NCBI GenBank assembly: GCA_019232985.1 | Contig: JAFAMW010000064.1 | Coordinates: 34,458 to 98,457 of the forward strand | DNA length: 64,000 nt | Origin: Roseateles sp. | GTDB taxonomy: Bacteria; Pseudomonadota; Gammaproteobacteria; Burkholderiales; Burkholderiaceae | Reading direction: 5' to 3' | In this document: piece by piece, positions 1 through 8,644 of the stretch | How the letters are laid out: every line of letters starts with the position of its first letter | How positions within the stretch are numbered: the first letter of the stretch is position 1 | The notes under the pieces: generated by a model | Databases searched by the model: none | Told to the model about the DNA's origin: nothing | What the model saw: the letters and a program-made list of their open reading frames with translations, nothing else | Translations under genes and position numbers: made by a program

Positions 1-3000
1 GACCTGGCTCGCGCTGAGGTTTGCGACGTTGATGCCGAGCGCGGCGATCTGGTCGCCGTCGAGCGCGGCGATCTGGTCGCTCGTCAAGTTCGAGACGATC
101 GAGCCGCTCAGGCCCTGGACCTGCGCGGGCAGCATGCTGCCGATCTGCGACAGGCTGATGTCGCCGACGAGGCCGGGCGAGAGCCCGCGCAGCGCGAGCG
201 TCGACAGCGCCGCGAACTGGTCGGGGCTCAGCAGCGACAACTGGTGCGAATTGATCACCGCCAGCTGGGTGTTCGTGACGGCCGCGATCTGGTCGACGCT
301 GAGCGTCGAGATCACGGGGTCGCTGAGCGAGCGCCATTGGGCGGCGGTCAGGTTGCCGATCTGCGTCGAGCTCATCAGCTCGATGCCGCCGAGCGAGATC
401 GCGGCGATCTGCGCCGTGCTCATCGCGGCGAGCGCGGCCGGCGTCAGGAAGGACAGCTGCTCGGGCGACATCGCCGCGATCTGGACCGTGCCGGCGCCGG
501 TGATCTGGCGCGCCGTCAGCGCGCCGATCTGGTCGTCGTCGAGCGTCGCGACGGCGGCCGCGCTCAGGTGCGTGAACTGGGCGCTCGTGAGCGCGCCGAT
601 CTGGTCGGTGCTGAACGCGATCATCGCGTCGGCACCGAGCGCCGTGAACTGCGTCGTCGTCAGCGCGGCGAGCTGGACCGTGCTCAGCGCGGCGAGCTGG
701 ACCGGGTCGAGCGCGCCGACGAGGCCGGCCGAAAGGCCGTGGATCGCCTGGGTGCTCAAAGCGCCGATCTGGTCGGCCGTCAGCGACGCGAGCTGGCTCG
801 CGCTCAGCGCGGCCGCGGCCGTGCTCGTCAGGCCCGCGAGCGCGTCCGTGCCGATCTCGCCGATCTGGTCGATGCTGAGCAGCTGGATCTGGTGGCTCGA
901 GAAGCCCGACATCTGGATCGATTCGAGCGCCTGCAGCTGCGGCTCCTGCAGCGAGCCGATGATCGCGTCGCTGAGCGTGCGGAACTGCAGGCTCGTCATC
1001 GCGCCGATCTGGGCCGAGCCGAATGCCGCGAAGTCCGCGCCGTCGATGCCGGCGAGCTGGACCGTCGTCAGGCCGTGGATCACCGACGGCGCGAGGTCGG
1101 CGATCTGGTTCGGCGCGAACATCTCGAGCTGGACGCTCGTCAGGCCGGCGATCTGACGGCTCATCAGCGCCGAGAGCTGGTCGTCGCCGAGGCCGACGAG
1201 CGCGTCGCTCGACAGGTGGGCGAACTGCAGGCTCGTCAGCGAGGTCAGCTGCTGGGTCGACAGCATGTCGACCTGGCCCGCCGCCCAGCCTGAGAGCTGG
1301 GCCGTCGCCATGCCCTGGATCTGGTTGACCGTCAGCGCGCTGATCTGGTCGCCGCTCAGGATGTTCAGGATGTCGGTCGAGAACGCGTGGATCGCCTGCG
1401 TGCTGAGTGCGCCGAACTGCGGCGCGCTCAGCGCGGCGACCTGGTCGGCCGACATCGCCGCGGCCGACACCGAGATCAGCGAGTGCAGCGCGATCGAACT
1501 CAGGCTGCCGATCTGGTCGTCCGAGAGCAGCGCGAACTGGTGCGAGGACAGGCCGTTGAGCTGAATCGCCGACAGCACGCTGACCTGGCCCGGCGTGAGC
1601 GCCTCGAGCAGCGAGTCGGGCAGCGCGCGCAGCTGGGCCGAGTTCATGCCGACGATCTGGTTCGGGTCGATCGAGCCGACCTGTTCGGCCGACATCGCCG
1701 CCCATTGCACGGTCGTCAGGCCGTACAACGCGAGGCTGCTCAGCGCGTTGACGAGGTTGTCGGGCAGGGCCGCGATCGCCACCGTGCTCAGGCCGAGGAC
1801 CTGGCTCGAGATCAGCATGTTGAACTGGCCGGCCGTCATCGACGCGATCGCGTCGACGCTCATGTGCTGGAGCTGGGTGCTCGTGAGGCCGTAGATCTGC
1901 GTGCCGTTCAGCGACTGCACGGCCGCGTCGCCGAGCGCGGCGATCTGCGCGGTCGTCATCGCGGCGATCTGCTGGCTGCCGAAGTTCGCGACGACGCTCG
2001 GGTCGAGCTGGGCGAGCAGGCCCGGCGACAGCGCACGCACGGCCTGCGTGCTCAGCGCGATCAGCTGCTCCGCCGACAGCGACGCGACCTGGCTCGCCGT
2101 CAGGCCCGCGGCCTCCATCGACGCGAGGCCGTACAGCGTCAGCGTCTGCAGGCCGCTGAGCTGGTCGGCCGAGAGCAGGCTGAACTGGTGGCTCGTCAGG
2201 CCGTTGAGCTGGGGCGCGGTGAGCAGGCCCATCTGGCCCGGGTTGATCGCCTCGATCGCGGCGTCGGACATGCCGCGCAGCTGCAGCGAGCTGAAGCCCG
2301 CGAGCTGCGACGCCTGCAGCGCATTGATCTGGTCGGGCGTGAAGGCCTGGAGCTGCAGCGACGTCATGCCGTGCATCGCGAAGCTGCTCAGCGCGTCGAC
2401 CTGGTCGAACGTCAGGCTGACGATCTGGTCGCTCGTCAGGCCGACGAGCTGGCGCGAGGCGAGCGCCGCGAGCTGGTCGTCGCCGAGCGCGTCGACCTGG
2501 CTGACGCTCAAGCCGCCGACCTGCGCGCTGGTGAGGCCGCGCAGCTGGGCGCTGTTGAGCACCTGCATGTCCGCGATGCTCAGCGCGCTCATCAGCGCGG
2601 TGCCGAGCGCGGCGACCTGCGCGCTCGTGAGGTCGGAGACCTGCTGCGGCGTGAGTTCCTGGACCTGGGTCTGCGACAGACCCGAGACCGCGGACGTCGA
2701 CAGCGCGGCGACCTGACCGTCGTTGAGCGCGCCGATCTGGTCGCCGCTGAGGCCGGCGACGCCGAGGCTGCCCATGTTGTGCAAGGAGATCGTCGCGAGC
2801 GCGTCGATCTGGTCGGTGCTCAGGGCGCCGAGCTGGACGCTGTTGAACGCCGAGAGCTGGGTGCCCGTGAGCGCGCCGGTCTGGTCGGTCGTCAGCGCCT
2901 GCTCCTGCTGGGTCTGCAGGCCGGTGACCTGCGTCGTCGTCAGCGCGTGCACGGCCGTCGTCGACAGCGCGCTGACCGCGTCGTCGCCGAGCGCGCCGAT

Positions 3001-3489
3001 CTGGTCGGTGTTCAGCACGACGATCTGGACCGTCGAGAGGTCCGCCACATGGCCGGCGCTCAGGCCGGCGATCTGGTCGGTCGTCAGCGCGCCGATCGCG
3101 CCGGCGCCGATCGACGCGATCTGCGTGGTGTTCAGCGCCGTCAGCGTGCCGTCGTTGAGCGCGGGCGCCTGCGCGCTCGTCATCGCGTGCAGGCCCTGGG
3201 TCGTCAGCGCGCCGACCTGGTCGTTGCTGAGCGCGCCGAACTGGTCGCTCGACAGGTGCGGCATCGCGCGCGCGTTGATGCCGGGCACGCCGGACACGGC
3301 GAACGACGACACCTGCTCGGGCGTGATCACCGACCACGCGTTGACGGAGATCGCCGCGACCTGCACGCTCGTGAGCTGCGCGATCTGGGCGTCGCTGATG
3401 TCGAGCCAGTCGGCCGTGCCCAACGCGCTGATGGCCTGGGCCGACCATTGGCTCACCGGGGTCGTCAGTAGCGTGGAGGGGGTGGGCAT
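1..3489 (-). CDS. Giant octapeptide-repeat protein, N-terminal 1163 residues (runs off the window)
   Basis: The minus strand is open from ATG at 3489 to base 1 with no stop, so the gene is truncated by the window edge. After about 60 non-repetitive residues beginning MPTPSTLLTTPVSQW, the protein is an almost unbroken series of 8-residue units of the form L-[ST]-[TSA]-x-Q-[IVL]-x-[AG], for example LSTDQIGA, LTTTQFTA and LSTVQLAA. Units with Ala at position 5 (LSTQAIHG, LGADAMIA) are interspersed. There is no N-terminal signal peptide, so if secreted it would need a type I or other non-Sec route. Similar octad proteins occur in Burkholderiales, where labels such as 'heme utilization' or 'adhesin' are used without clear support. 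The gene is divergent from the paa operon. Function unknown. Confidence 0.85.
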   Translation of the reverse strand, partial: MPTPSTLLTTPVSQWSAQAISALGTADWLDISDAQIAQLTSVQVAAISVNAWSVITPEQVSSFAVSGVPGINARAMPHLSSDQFGALSNDQVGALTTQGLHAMTSAQAPALNDGTLTALNTTQIASIGAGAIGALTTDQIAGLSAGHVADLSTVQIVVLNTDQIGALGDDAVSALSTTAVHALTTTQVTGLQTQQEQALTTDQTGALTGTQLSAFNSVQLGALSTDQIDALATISLHNMGSLGVAGLSGDQIGALNDGQVAALSTSAVSGLSQTQVQELTPQQVSDLTSAQVAALGTALMSALSIADMQVLNSAQLRGLTSAQVGGLSVSQVDALGDDQLAALASRQLVGLTSDQIVSLTFDQVDALSSFAMHGMTSLQLQAFTPDQINALQASQLAGFSSLQLRGMSDAAIEAINPGQMGLLTAPQLNGLTSHQFSLLSADQLSGLQTLTLYGLASMEAAGLTASQVASLSAEQLIALSTQAVRALSPGLLAQLDPSVVANFGSQQIAAMTTAQIAALGDAAVQSLNGTQIYGLTSTQLQHMSVDAIASMTAGQFNMLISSQVLGLSTVAIAALPDNLVNALSSLALYGLTTVQWAAMSAEQVGSIDPNQIVGMNSAQLRALPDSLLEALTPGQVSVLSAIQLNGLSSHQFALLSDDQIGSLSSIALHSLISVSAAAMSADQVAALSAPQFGALSTQAIHAFSTDILNILSGDQISALTVNQIQGMATAQLSGWAAGQVDMLSTQQLTSLTSLQFAHLSSDALVGLGDDQLSALMSRQIAGLTSVQLEMFAPNQIADLAPSVIHGLTTVQLAGIDGADFAAFGSAQIGAMTSLQFRTLSDAIIGSLQEPQLQALESIQMSGFSSHQIQLLSIDQIGEIGTDALAGLTSTAAAALSASQLASLTADQIGALSTQAIHGLSAGLVGALDPVQLAALSTVQLAALTTTQFTALGADAMIAFSTDQIGALTSAQFTHLSAAAVATLDDDQIGALTARQITGAGTVQIAAMSPEQLSFLTPAALAAMSTAQIAAISLGGIELMSSTQIGNLTAAQWRSLSDPVISTLSVDQIAAVTNTQLAVINSHQLSLLSPDQFAALSTLALRGLSPGLVGDISLSQIGSMLPAQVQGLSGSIVSNLTSDQIAALDGDQIAALGINVANLSASQV

Positions 3490-3659
3490 GCCGGGCTCAA
3501 GAAACAGCTGGAATTGCCGACAATCTAGATGCCCGGGCCTGGATCAAATGGCCCGAAAAGACGGGTTTATTCCGCCTGCTGTTGCCGCCCCCGCGCCTTC
3601 TTTTGCCGTGGGCCCGGCATTTGTTTCGCGATCGATACAAACCCGGGTCAAGACCCCTG

Positions 3660-3688
3660 TTGCATCGTGCCGACGCCGCTCTTATTAT
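3660..3688 (+). promoter_or_regulatory. Predicted sigma70 promoter of the paa operon
   Basis: TTGCAT at 3660-3665 and TATTAT at 3683-3688 are separated by 17 bp and lie about 40 bp upstream of paaG. The -10 box runs directly into the palindromic operator that starts at 3687, which is the usual geometry for repression by a TetR-type protein. The assignment rests on consensus matching only. Confidence 0.5.
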
Positions 3689-3708
3689 TTACCGACCGGT
3701 CGGTAAAT
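3687..3708. promoter_or_regulatory. 22-bp perfect palindrome, probable PaaR operator
   Basis: The half-site ATTTACCGACC is followed immediately by its exact reverse complement. The core ACCGACCGGTCGGT resembles the operator I recall for the TetR-family repressor PaaR of Burkholderia. The site overlaps the predicted -10 box and ends 17 bp before the paaG start codon. The operon encodes a TetR-family protein between paaE and paaZ, so autoregulated repression relieved by phenylacetyl-CoA is the natural inference. Confidence 0.8.
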
Positions 3709-3725
3709 GAATTGAGGCGGGCGAC

Positions 3726-4532
3726 ATGCATGACACCCTGATCGAGCAGGCGCAGGCGGGCGCGGTGCGCACGCTGCGGCTTGCGCGTCCGGCGCAGCTC
3801 AACGCCTGCACCTGCGCGCTGCTCGTGCAGCTGCGCGAGGCCTTCGAGGCCGCGGCGGCCGACGCGACGGTGCGTTGCGTCGTGCTGAGCGGCGCGGGCC
3901 GGGCGTTCTGCGTCGGCCAGGACCTCAAGGACCCGCTCGTCGCGCCCGCCTTCGACGACCCGGCCGCGCCGCCCAAGGACATGGGCCATGTCGTCGCCCA
4001 GTACTACGTGCCGCTCGCGCGCGCCCTGCGCGCGATGCCGGTGCCGGTGATTGCGGCCGTCAACGGCGTCGCGGCCGGCGCGGGCGCGAGCCTCGCGCTC
4101 GGCTGCGACCTCGTCGTCGCGGCCGAGGGCGCGAGCTTCATCCAGGCCTTCGCCAAGATCGGCCTGATCCCCGACTGCGGCGGCAGCTGGCTGCTGCCGC
4201 GCCTGGTCGGCCGGGCGAAGGCGCTCGAGCTCGCGCTGCTCGGCGACAAGCTGGCCGCGCGCGAGGCCGAGCGCATCGGGCTGATTCACCGCTGCGTGCC
4301 GGACGCCGAGCTCGGCACGGTCGTCGGCGAGCTGGCCGCACGCCTGGCCGCGGGCTCGGTCCGCGCGATGGCCGAGACGCGCCGGCTGATGGACGCCGGC
4401 CAGCTCGTCGACTTCGACCGCGGGCTCGAGCTCGAGGTCACGGCGCAGAGCCAGGCGGGCTTCCGCGCCGACTACGCCGAGGGCGTCGCGGCCTTCGTGG
4501 ACAAGCGCGCGCCGCGCTTCACCGACCGATGA
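3726..4532 (+). CDS. paaG: 1,2-epoxyphenylacetyl-CoA isomerase PaaG
   Basis: This 268-residue enoyl-CoA hydratase/isomerase-fold protein converts ring-1,2-epoxyphenylacetyl-CoA to the oxepin form in aerobic phenylacetate catabolism. The crotonase oxyanion-hole segments are visible as GRAFCVGQDL and NGVAAGAGASLALG. The PaaG-typical segment GLIPDCGGSWLLPRLVG carries the Asp expected at the active site. It is the first gene of the paa operon, just downstream of the operator. Its stop overlaps the paaK start as ATGA, implying translational coupling. The length matches the E. coli protein (262 residues) closely. Confidence 0.93.
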   Translation: MHDTLIEQAQAGAVRTLRLARPAQLNACTCALLVQLREAFEAAAADATVRCVVLSGAGRAFCVGQDLKDPLVAPAFDDPAAPPKDMGHVVAQYYVPLARALRAMPVPVIAAVNGVAAGAGASLALGCDLVVAAEGASFIQAFAKIGLIPDCGGSWLLPRLVGRAKALELALLGDKLAAREAERIGLIHRCVPDAELGTVVGELAARLAAGSVRAMAETRRLMDAGQLVDFDRGLELEVTAQSQAGFRADYAEGVAAFVDKRAPRFTDR

Positions 4533-5824
4533 GCGCCACGGCGCTGCACGCGATCGAGCTCGCGAGCCGGGACGAGATCGCGGCGCTGCAGCTCGAGCGC
4601 CTGCGCTGGTCGCTCGCCCATGCCTACGAGAACGTGCCGCATTACCGTGCGGCCTTCGACGCGCGCGGCGTCCACCCGGGCGACCTCAAACGGCTCGAAG
4701 ACCTCGCGCGCTTCCCGTTCATGGGCAAGGCCGAGCTGCGCGCGAACTACCCGTTCGGGATGTTCGCGGTGCCGCGCGAGCGGCTCGCGCGCATCCACGC
4801 GTCGAGCGGCACGACGGGCAAGCCCACCGTCGTCGGCTACACGAAGCGCGATATCGACGTCTGGGCCGACCTCGTCGCGCGCTCGATCGCGGCGGCCGGC
4901 GGCCGCGCGGGCGACCTGGTCCACATCGCCTACGGCTACGGCCTGTTCACGGGCGGGCTCGGCGCGCATTACGGCGCCGAGCGCCTCGGCTGCACGGTCG
5001 TGCCGATGTCGGGCGGCCAGACCGAGAAGCAGGTGCAGCTCATCAAGGACTTCCGGCCCGACCTGATCATGGTCACGCCGAGCTATATGCAGGTGCTGAT
5101 CGAGGCCTTCGAGCGCCGGGGCCTGGACCCGCGCGCCCAGGGCCTGCGCTGCGGCATCTTCGGCGCCGAGCCCTGGACCGAGGCGATGCGCGCCGAGATC
5201 GAGGCGCGCGCGGGCATCCGGGCCGTCGACATCTACGGCCTGTCCGAGCTGATGGGCCCGGGCGTCGCGAGCGAATGCGTGGAGAGCCAGGACGGCCCGG
5301 TCGTCTGGGAGGACTGCTTCTACCCCGAGATCGTCGACCCCGAGACCGGCGCCGTGCTGCCCGACGGCGCCGAGGGCGAGCTCGTGTTCACCTCCTTGAC
5401 CAGGGAGGCGATGCCGGTGATCCGCTACCGCACGCGCGACCTCACGCGCCTGCTGCCGCCGACCGCGCGCAGCATGCGGCGCATCGACAAGATCGTCGGG
5501 CGCAGCGACGACATGCTGATCATCCGCGGCGTCAACCTGTTCCCGAGCCAGATCGAGGCGCTCGTGCTTCAGCAGCCGGCGCTGTCGGGGCAGTACCAGC
5601 TCGTCGTCGCGCGCGACGGCCACCTCGACGCGGTCGAGGTGCGCTGCGAGCTGCGCGCGGGCGCCGGCGGCGACGCGGCCGCGCTCGGCAGCGCGCTGCA
5701 GGCGCGCATCAAGGACCTGTACGGCGTGAGCACGCGGGTGACGGTCGGCGCGCCCGATTCGATCGAGCGCACGCTGGTCGGCAAGGCGCGGCGCGTCGTC
5801 GACCTGCGCCACACGAAGCAATGA
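4529..5824 (+). CDS. paaK: Phenylacetate-CoA ligase PaaK
   Basis: This 431-residue AMP-forming ligase activates phenylacetate to phenylacetyl-CoA, the first committed step of the pathway and the source of the PaaR inducer. The P-loop-like motif SSGTTGKPT lies near residue 90, the adenylation motif [11 protein letters not shown] near residue 240, and the C-terminal hinge [17 protein letters not shown] near residue 330. The ATG at 4529 overlaps the paaG stop codon and gives the normal family N-terminus. An upstream extension of the same frame runs through paaG and is not coding. Confidence 0.95.
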   Translation: MSATALHAIELASRDEIAALQLERLRWSLAHAYENVPHYRAAFDARGVHPGDLKRLEDLARFPFMGKAELRANYPFGMFAVPRERLARIHASSGTTGKPTVVGYTKRDIDVWADLVARSIAAAGGRAGDLVHIAYGYGLFTGGLGAHYGAERLGCTVVPMSGGQTEKQVQLIKDFRPDLIMVTPSYMQVLIEAFERRGLDPRAQGLRCGIFGAEPWTEAMRAEIEARAGIRAVDIYGLSELMGPGVASECVESQDGPVVWEDCFYPEIVDPETGAVLPDGAEGELVFTSLTREAMPVIRYRTRDLTRLLPPTARSMRRIDKIVGRSDDMLIIRGVNLFPSQIEALVLQQPALSGQYQLVVARDGHLDAVEVRCELRAGAGGDAAALGSALQARIKDLYGVSTRVTVGAPDSIERTLVGKARRVVDLRHTKQ

Positions 5825-5843
5825 AGAAAGAAGAGGCCTAGCC

Positions 5844-6836
5844 ATGTACACCCAAGCCCTGAGCATCGGCCCGCAGAACGCGAGTTCGCCGGCCGAGGAC
5901 GCGGCCCAGGAGGCCGCATTCGACGCGCGTATCGCGGCCGGCGAGTTCATCGAGGCCAAGGACTGGATGCCCGCGCATTACCGCAAGACCCTGGTGCGCC
6001 AGATCAGCCAGCACGCGCATTCCGAGATCGTCGGCATGCTGCCCGAGGGCAACTGGATCACGCGCGCGCCGACGCTCAAGCGCAAGGCGATCCTGCTTGC
6101 CAAGGTCCAGGACGAGGCCGGCCACGGGCTCTATCTGTACGCGGCCGCCGAGACGCTCGGCACGAGCCGCGACCAGATGCTCGACGCGCTGCATACGGGC
6201 CGCGCCAAATACAGCTCGATCTTCAGCTACCCGACGCTGTCCTGGGCCGACGTCGGCGTGATCGGCTGGCTCGTCGACGGCGCGGCGATCATGAACCAGG
6301 TGCCGCTGTGCCGCTGCTCGTACGCGCCCTATGCGCGCGCGATGATCCGCGTGTGCCGCGAGGAGAGCTTCCACCAGCGCCAGGGCTACGAGTCGCTCCT
6401 GACGATGATGCAGCAGGGCAGCGACGCGCAGCGCGCGATGGTCCAGGACGCGGTGGACCGCTGGTGGTGGCCGTCGCTGATGATGTTCGGCCCCGAGGAC
6501 AAGGATTCGCCGAACTCCGAGCAGTCGATCCGCTGGGGCATCAAGCGCATCACGAACGACCAGCTGCGCCAGAAGTTCGTCGACGCCTGCGTGCCGCAGG
6601 CCGAGCTGCTCGGCGTCACGCTGCCCGACCCCGAGCTCAAGTGGAACGCCGCGCGCGAGGCCCACGACTTCGGCCGCATCGACTGGGACGAGTTCTGGCG
6701 CGTGATCGCCGGCGACGGCCCGTGCAACCGCGAGCGCCTCGCCGCGCGCGTCAAGGCCTGGGACGAGGGCGCCTGGGTGCGCGAGGCCGCGCTCGCCCAC
6801 GCGCGCAAGCAAGCAACAAAGGAACAAGCCGCATGA
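5844..6836 (+). CDS. paaA: Phenylacetyl-CoA epoxidase catalytic subunit PaaA
   Basis: This 330-residue diiron subunit of the PaaABCE monooxygenase inserts oxygen into the aromatic ring of phenylacetyl-CoA. The ferritin-like diiron ligands are seen in [21 protein letters not shown] (ExxH) and [11 protein letters not shown] (ExxH). It starts 19 nt after paaK, and its stop overlaps paaB as ATGA. The gene order A-B-C-D-E that follows is the canonical epoxidase cluster. Confidence 0.96.
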   Translation: MYTQALSIGPQNASSPAEDAAQEAAFDARIAAGEFIEAKDWMPAHYRKTLVRQISQHAHSEIVGMLPEGNWITRAPTLKRKAILLAKVQDEAGHGLYLYAAAETLGTSRDQMLDALHTGRAKYSSIFSYPTLSWADVGVIGWLVDGAAIMNQVPLCRCSYAPYARAMIRVCREESFHQRQGYESLLTMMQQGSDAQRAMVQDAVDRWWWPSLMMFGPEDKDSPNSEQSIRWGIKRITNDQLRQKFVDACVPQAELLGVTLPDPELKWNAAREAHDFGRIDWDEFWRVIAGDGPCNRERLAARVKAWDEGAWVREAALAHARKQATKEQAA

Positions 6837-7132
6837 GCAAGGACACCACTCAAAACGAATGGCCGCTCTGGGAGGTTTTTGTCCGCCCGAAGGCGGGCCT
6901 CGACCACAAGCATTGCGGCAGCCTGCACGCCGCCGACGCGGCGCTGGCGCTGCAGCTCGCGCGCGAGGTCTATACACGCCGCCAGGAGGGCGTGAGCCTG
7001 TGGGTCGTGCCGTCGAGTGCGATCACGGCGTCCGACCCGGGCGACAAGCCGATGCTGTTCGACCCGATGGCCGACAAGGTCTACCGCCACCCGAGCTTCT
7101 ACACGCTGCCCGCCGAAGTGGACCATATGTGA
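6833..7132 (+). CDS. paaB: Phenylacetyl-CoA epoxidase subunit PaaB
   Basis: This 99-residue protein contains [24 protein letters not shown] near its N-terminus, the signature of PaaB, a small structural subunit that bridges PaaA-PaaC heterodimers. The start codon overlaps the paaA stop and the stop codon overlaps the paaC start, so the three subunits are likely translated in a coupled, stoichiometric manner. Length and sequence agree with the family (about 95 residues). Confidence 0.95.
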   Translation: MSKDTTQNEWPLWEVFVRPKAGLDHKHCGSLHAADAALALQLAREVYTRRQEGVSLWVVPSSAITASDPGDKPMLFDPMADKVYRHPSFYTLPAEVDHM

Positions 7133-7911
7133 TGAGCCAGACTGCTTCGATCCAGGTCGGCGCCGGCGCCGACGTCCGCTACCTGCTGCGCGTCGGCGAC
7201 GCCTGCCTGATCCTCGCCCAGCGCCTCGCCGAATGGTCGGGCCACGGGCCCATCCTCGAGGAGGACATCGCGATGTCCAACCTCGCGCTCGACCTGCTCG
7301 GCCAGGCGCGCGCGCTGCTGAGCCGCGCGGCCGCGCTCGACGGCCAGGGCCACGACGAGGACCAGCTCGCGTTCCTGCGCGAGGAGCGCGCCTACCTGAA
7401 CCCGGTCATCGTCGAGCTGCCGCGCGGCGACTTCGCGTTCGCGCAGTCGCGCAACGCGGCCGTCGCGACCTGGCTGCGGCTGCTCTGGCAGGGCCTCGAG
7501 CGCTCGAGCGACGCCGAGCTCGCCGCGATCGCGGCCAAGGCCGCGAAGGAGGCCGCCTACCACCAGCGTCACGCGGCCGACTGGGTCGTGCGGCTCGGCG
7601 ACGGCACGCCCGAGTCGACGGCGCGCATGCAGGCCGCGGTCGACGAGCTCTGGCCCTACTGCAACGAGCTGTTCGACACCGACGCGGTCGACGCGGCGGC
7701 CGTCGCGGCCGGGCTCGGGCCGAGCTGGGCCGAGCTGCGCGAACCCTGGGCCGCGTTCATGACGCCGCTGCTCGCCGAGGCGGGCCTGCGCGAACCGCCG
7801 ACGAGCCGCTTCCTGAGCCGGGGCCGCGTCGGCGTGCACAGCGAACACATGGGCCATCTGCTGACGACGCTGCAGTACCTGCAGCGCGCGTATCCGGGAG
7901 GCCGGTGGTGA
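7132..7911 (+). CDS. paaC: Phenylacetyl-CoA epoxidase structural subunit PaaC
   Basis: This 259-residue ferritin-like, non-catalytic partner of PaaA stabilises the epoxidase. Family segments include YLLRVGDACLILAQRLAEWSG at the N-terminus, EEDIAMSNLALDLLGQARALL near residue 45 and a late SEHMGHLLTTLQYLQRAYPG. It overlaps paaB by one base and its TGA overlaps the GTG start of paaD, so it sits in a tightly packed operon. Confidence 0.95.
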   Translation: MSQTASIQVGAGADVRYLLRVGDACLILAQRLAEWSGHGPILEEDIAMSNLALDLLGQARALLSRAAALDGQGHDEDQLAFLREERAYLNPVIVELPRGDFAFAQSRNAAVATWLRLLWQGLERSSDAELAAIAAKAAKEAAYHQRHAADWVVRLGDGTPESTARMQAAVDELWPYCNELFDTDAVDAAAVAAGLGPSWAELREPWAAFMTPLLAEAGLREPPTSRFLSRGRVGVHSEHMGHLLTTLQYLQRAYPGGRW

Positions 7912-8402
7912 GCGCCGTCGCCCAAGCCCCGTCGCCACGCCTTGCCGCGGCCTGGGACGCGCTGGCGGCCGTGCTCGACCCCGAGGTGCCCGCGCTGACG
8001 CTCGTCGACCTCGGCATCGTGCGCGGCCTCGAGGAGACCGCCGACGGCGTCGCGGTCGTGCTCACGCCGACCTACTCGGGCTGCCCGGCGACCGAGGCGA
8101 TCGAGGCCGACGTGCGCGCGGCGCTCGCGCCGTTCGGCCGCGTGAGCGTGACGCTGCAGCGCGCGCCGGCCTGGACGACCGACTGGATCAGCGCCGACGG
8201 CCGCCGCAAGCTGCGCGACTACGGCATCGCGCCGCCGGGACCCGCGAGCGAGGCGGTGCTGCGCTTCCATCCCCGCGTCGCGTGTCCGCGCTGCGCGGCC
8301 ACGCAGACCGAGCGCCTGTCGGCCTTCGGCTCGACCGCGTGCAAGTCGCTGTACCGCTGCCGCGCCTGCGGCGAACCTTTCGAATACTTCAAGCCGATCT
8401 GA
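7908..8402 (+). CDS. paaD: Phenylacetate degradation protein PaaD (DUF59/MIP18-type maturation factor)
   Basis: This 164-residue protein with a GTG start that overlaps the paaC stop is likely needed for metal-centre assembly of the epoxidase. The N-terminal half is a DUF59/MIP18 domain with DPEVPALTLVDLGIVRGLE and TYSGCPATEAIE. The C-terminal half carries the PaaD cysteine cluster CPRC, STACKSLYRCRACGEPFEYFK. The ATG/GTG choice is fixed by overlap with paaC and by the position of the conserved N-terminus. It is followed by an unusual 242-nt gap before paaE. Confidence 0.93.
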   Translation: MSAVAQAPSPRLAAAWDALAAVLDPEVPALTLVDLGIVRGLEETADGVAVVLTPTYSGCPATEAIEADVRAALAPFGRVSVTLQRAPAWTTDWISADGRRKLRDYGIAPPGPASEAVLRFHPRVACPRCAATQTERLSAFGSTACKSLYRCRACGEPFEYFKPI

Positions 8403-8405
8403 GAT

Positions 8406-8625
8406 GGAGCCCCTCGCCCGGTCTCGCCGCGCTGAACGCGGGCCAGCCCAGTCGGCCGACCGGCAAGCATGCCGTTCGGCGCTCGCCAGCCGCGCTCGAG
8501 CGCGCAGGCGCTCGATCGGTGCGGGCTCGCTCCCCCGGGGGGACGAACCGGCCCGCGGCGTCGAGCCGCAGGCCGGCTCAGGCGGGCCGGCTTGGGAGTG
8601 GCCCGGTGCCGGCCCGAATACCCTA
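8406..8625 (+). repeat. GC-rich dispersed repeat, copy A, between paaD and paaE
   Basis: This 242-nt non-coding gap interrupts an otherwise overlapping operon. It shares ordered blocks with the sequence at 17310-17460 (opposite orientation): CCCTCGCCC, GCGCTGAACGCG, CCCCCGgGGGGACGA, GCGGCGTCGAGCCGC, GGGCCGGCTTGGG and a terminal GGCCCGG block. A shorter version of the last blocks lies inside thrC at 24634-24714. It probably belongs to a family of mobile-like intergenic repeats common in Burkholderiales. The CCCCC/GGGGG core can form hairpins in the paa transcript. Confidence 0.75.
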
Positions 8626-8644
8626 GTTTCGTTGAGCCATTGAC

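Noticed and set aside
29..3471. Several long plus-strand open frames opposite the octad-repeat gene
   Set aside because: They are Arg/Ala/Asp-rich shadows of the 24-nt repeat, and the minus frame gives a regular leucine/glutamine octad with sensible composition.
1..3489. Possible CRISPR-like array because of 24-nt periodicity
   Set aside because: The units vary at most positions, have no unique spacers, and are fully explained by a coding octapeptide repeat.
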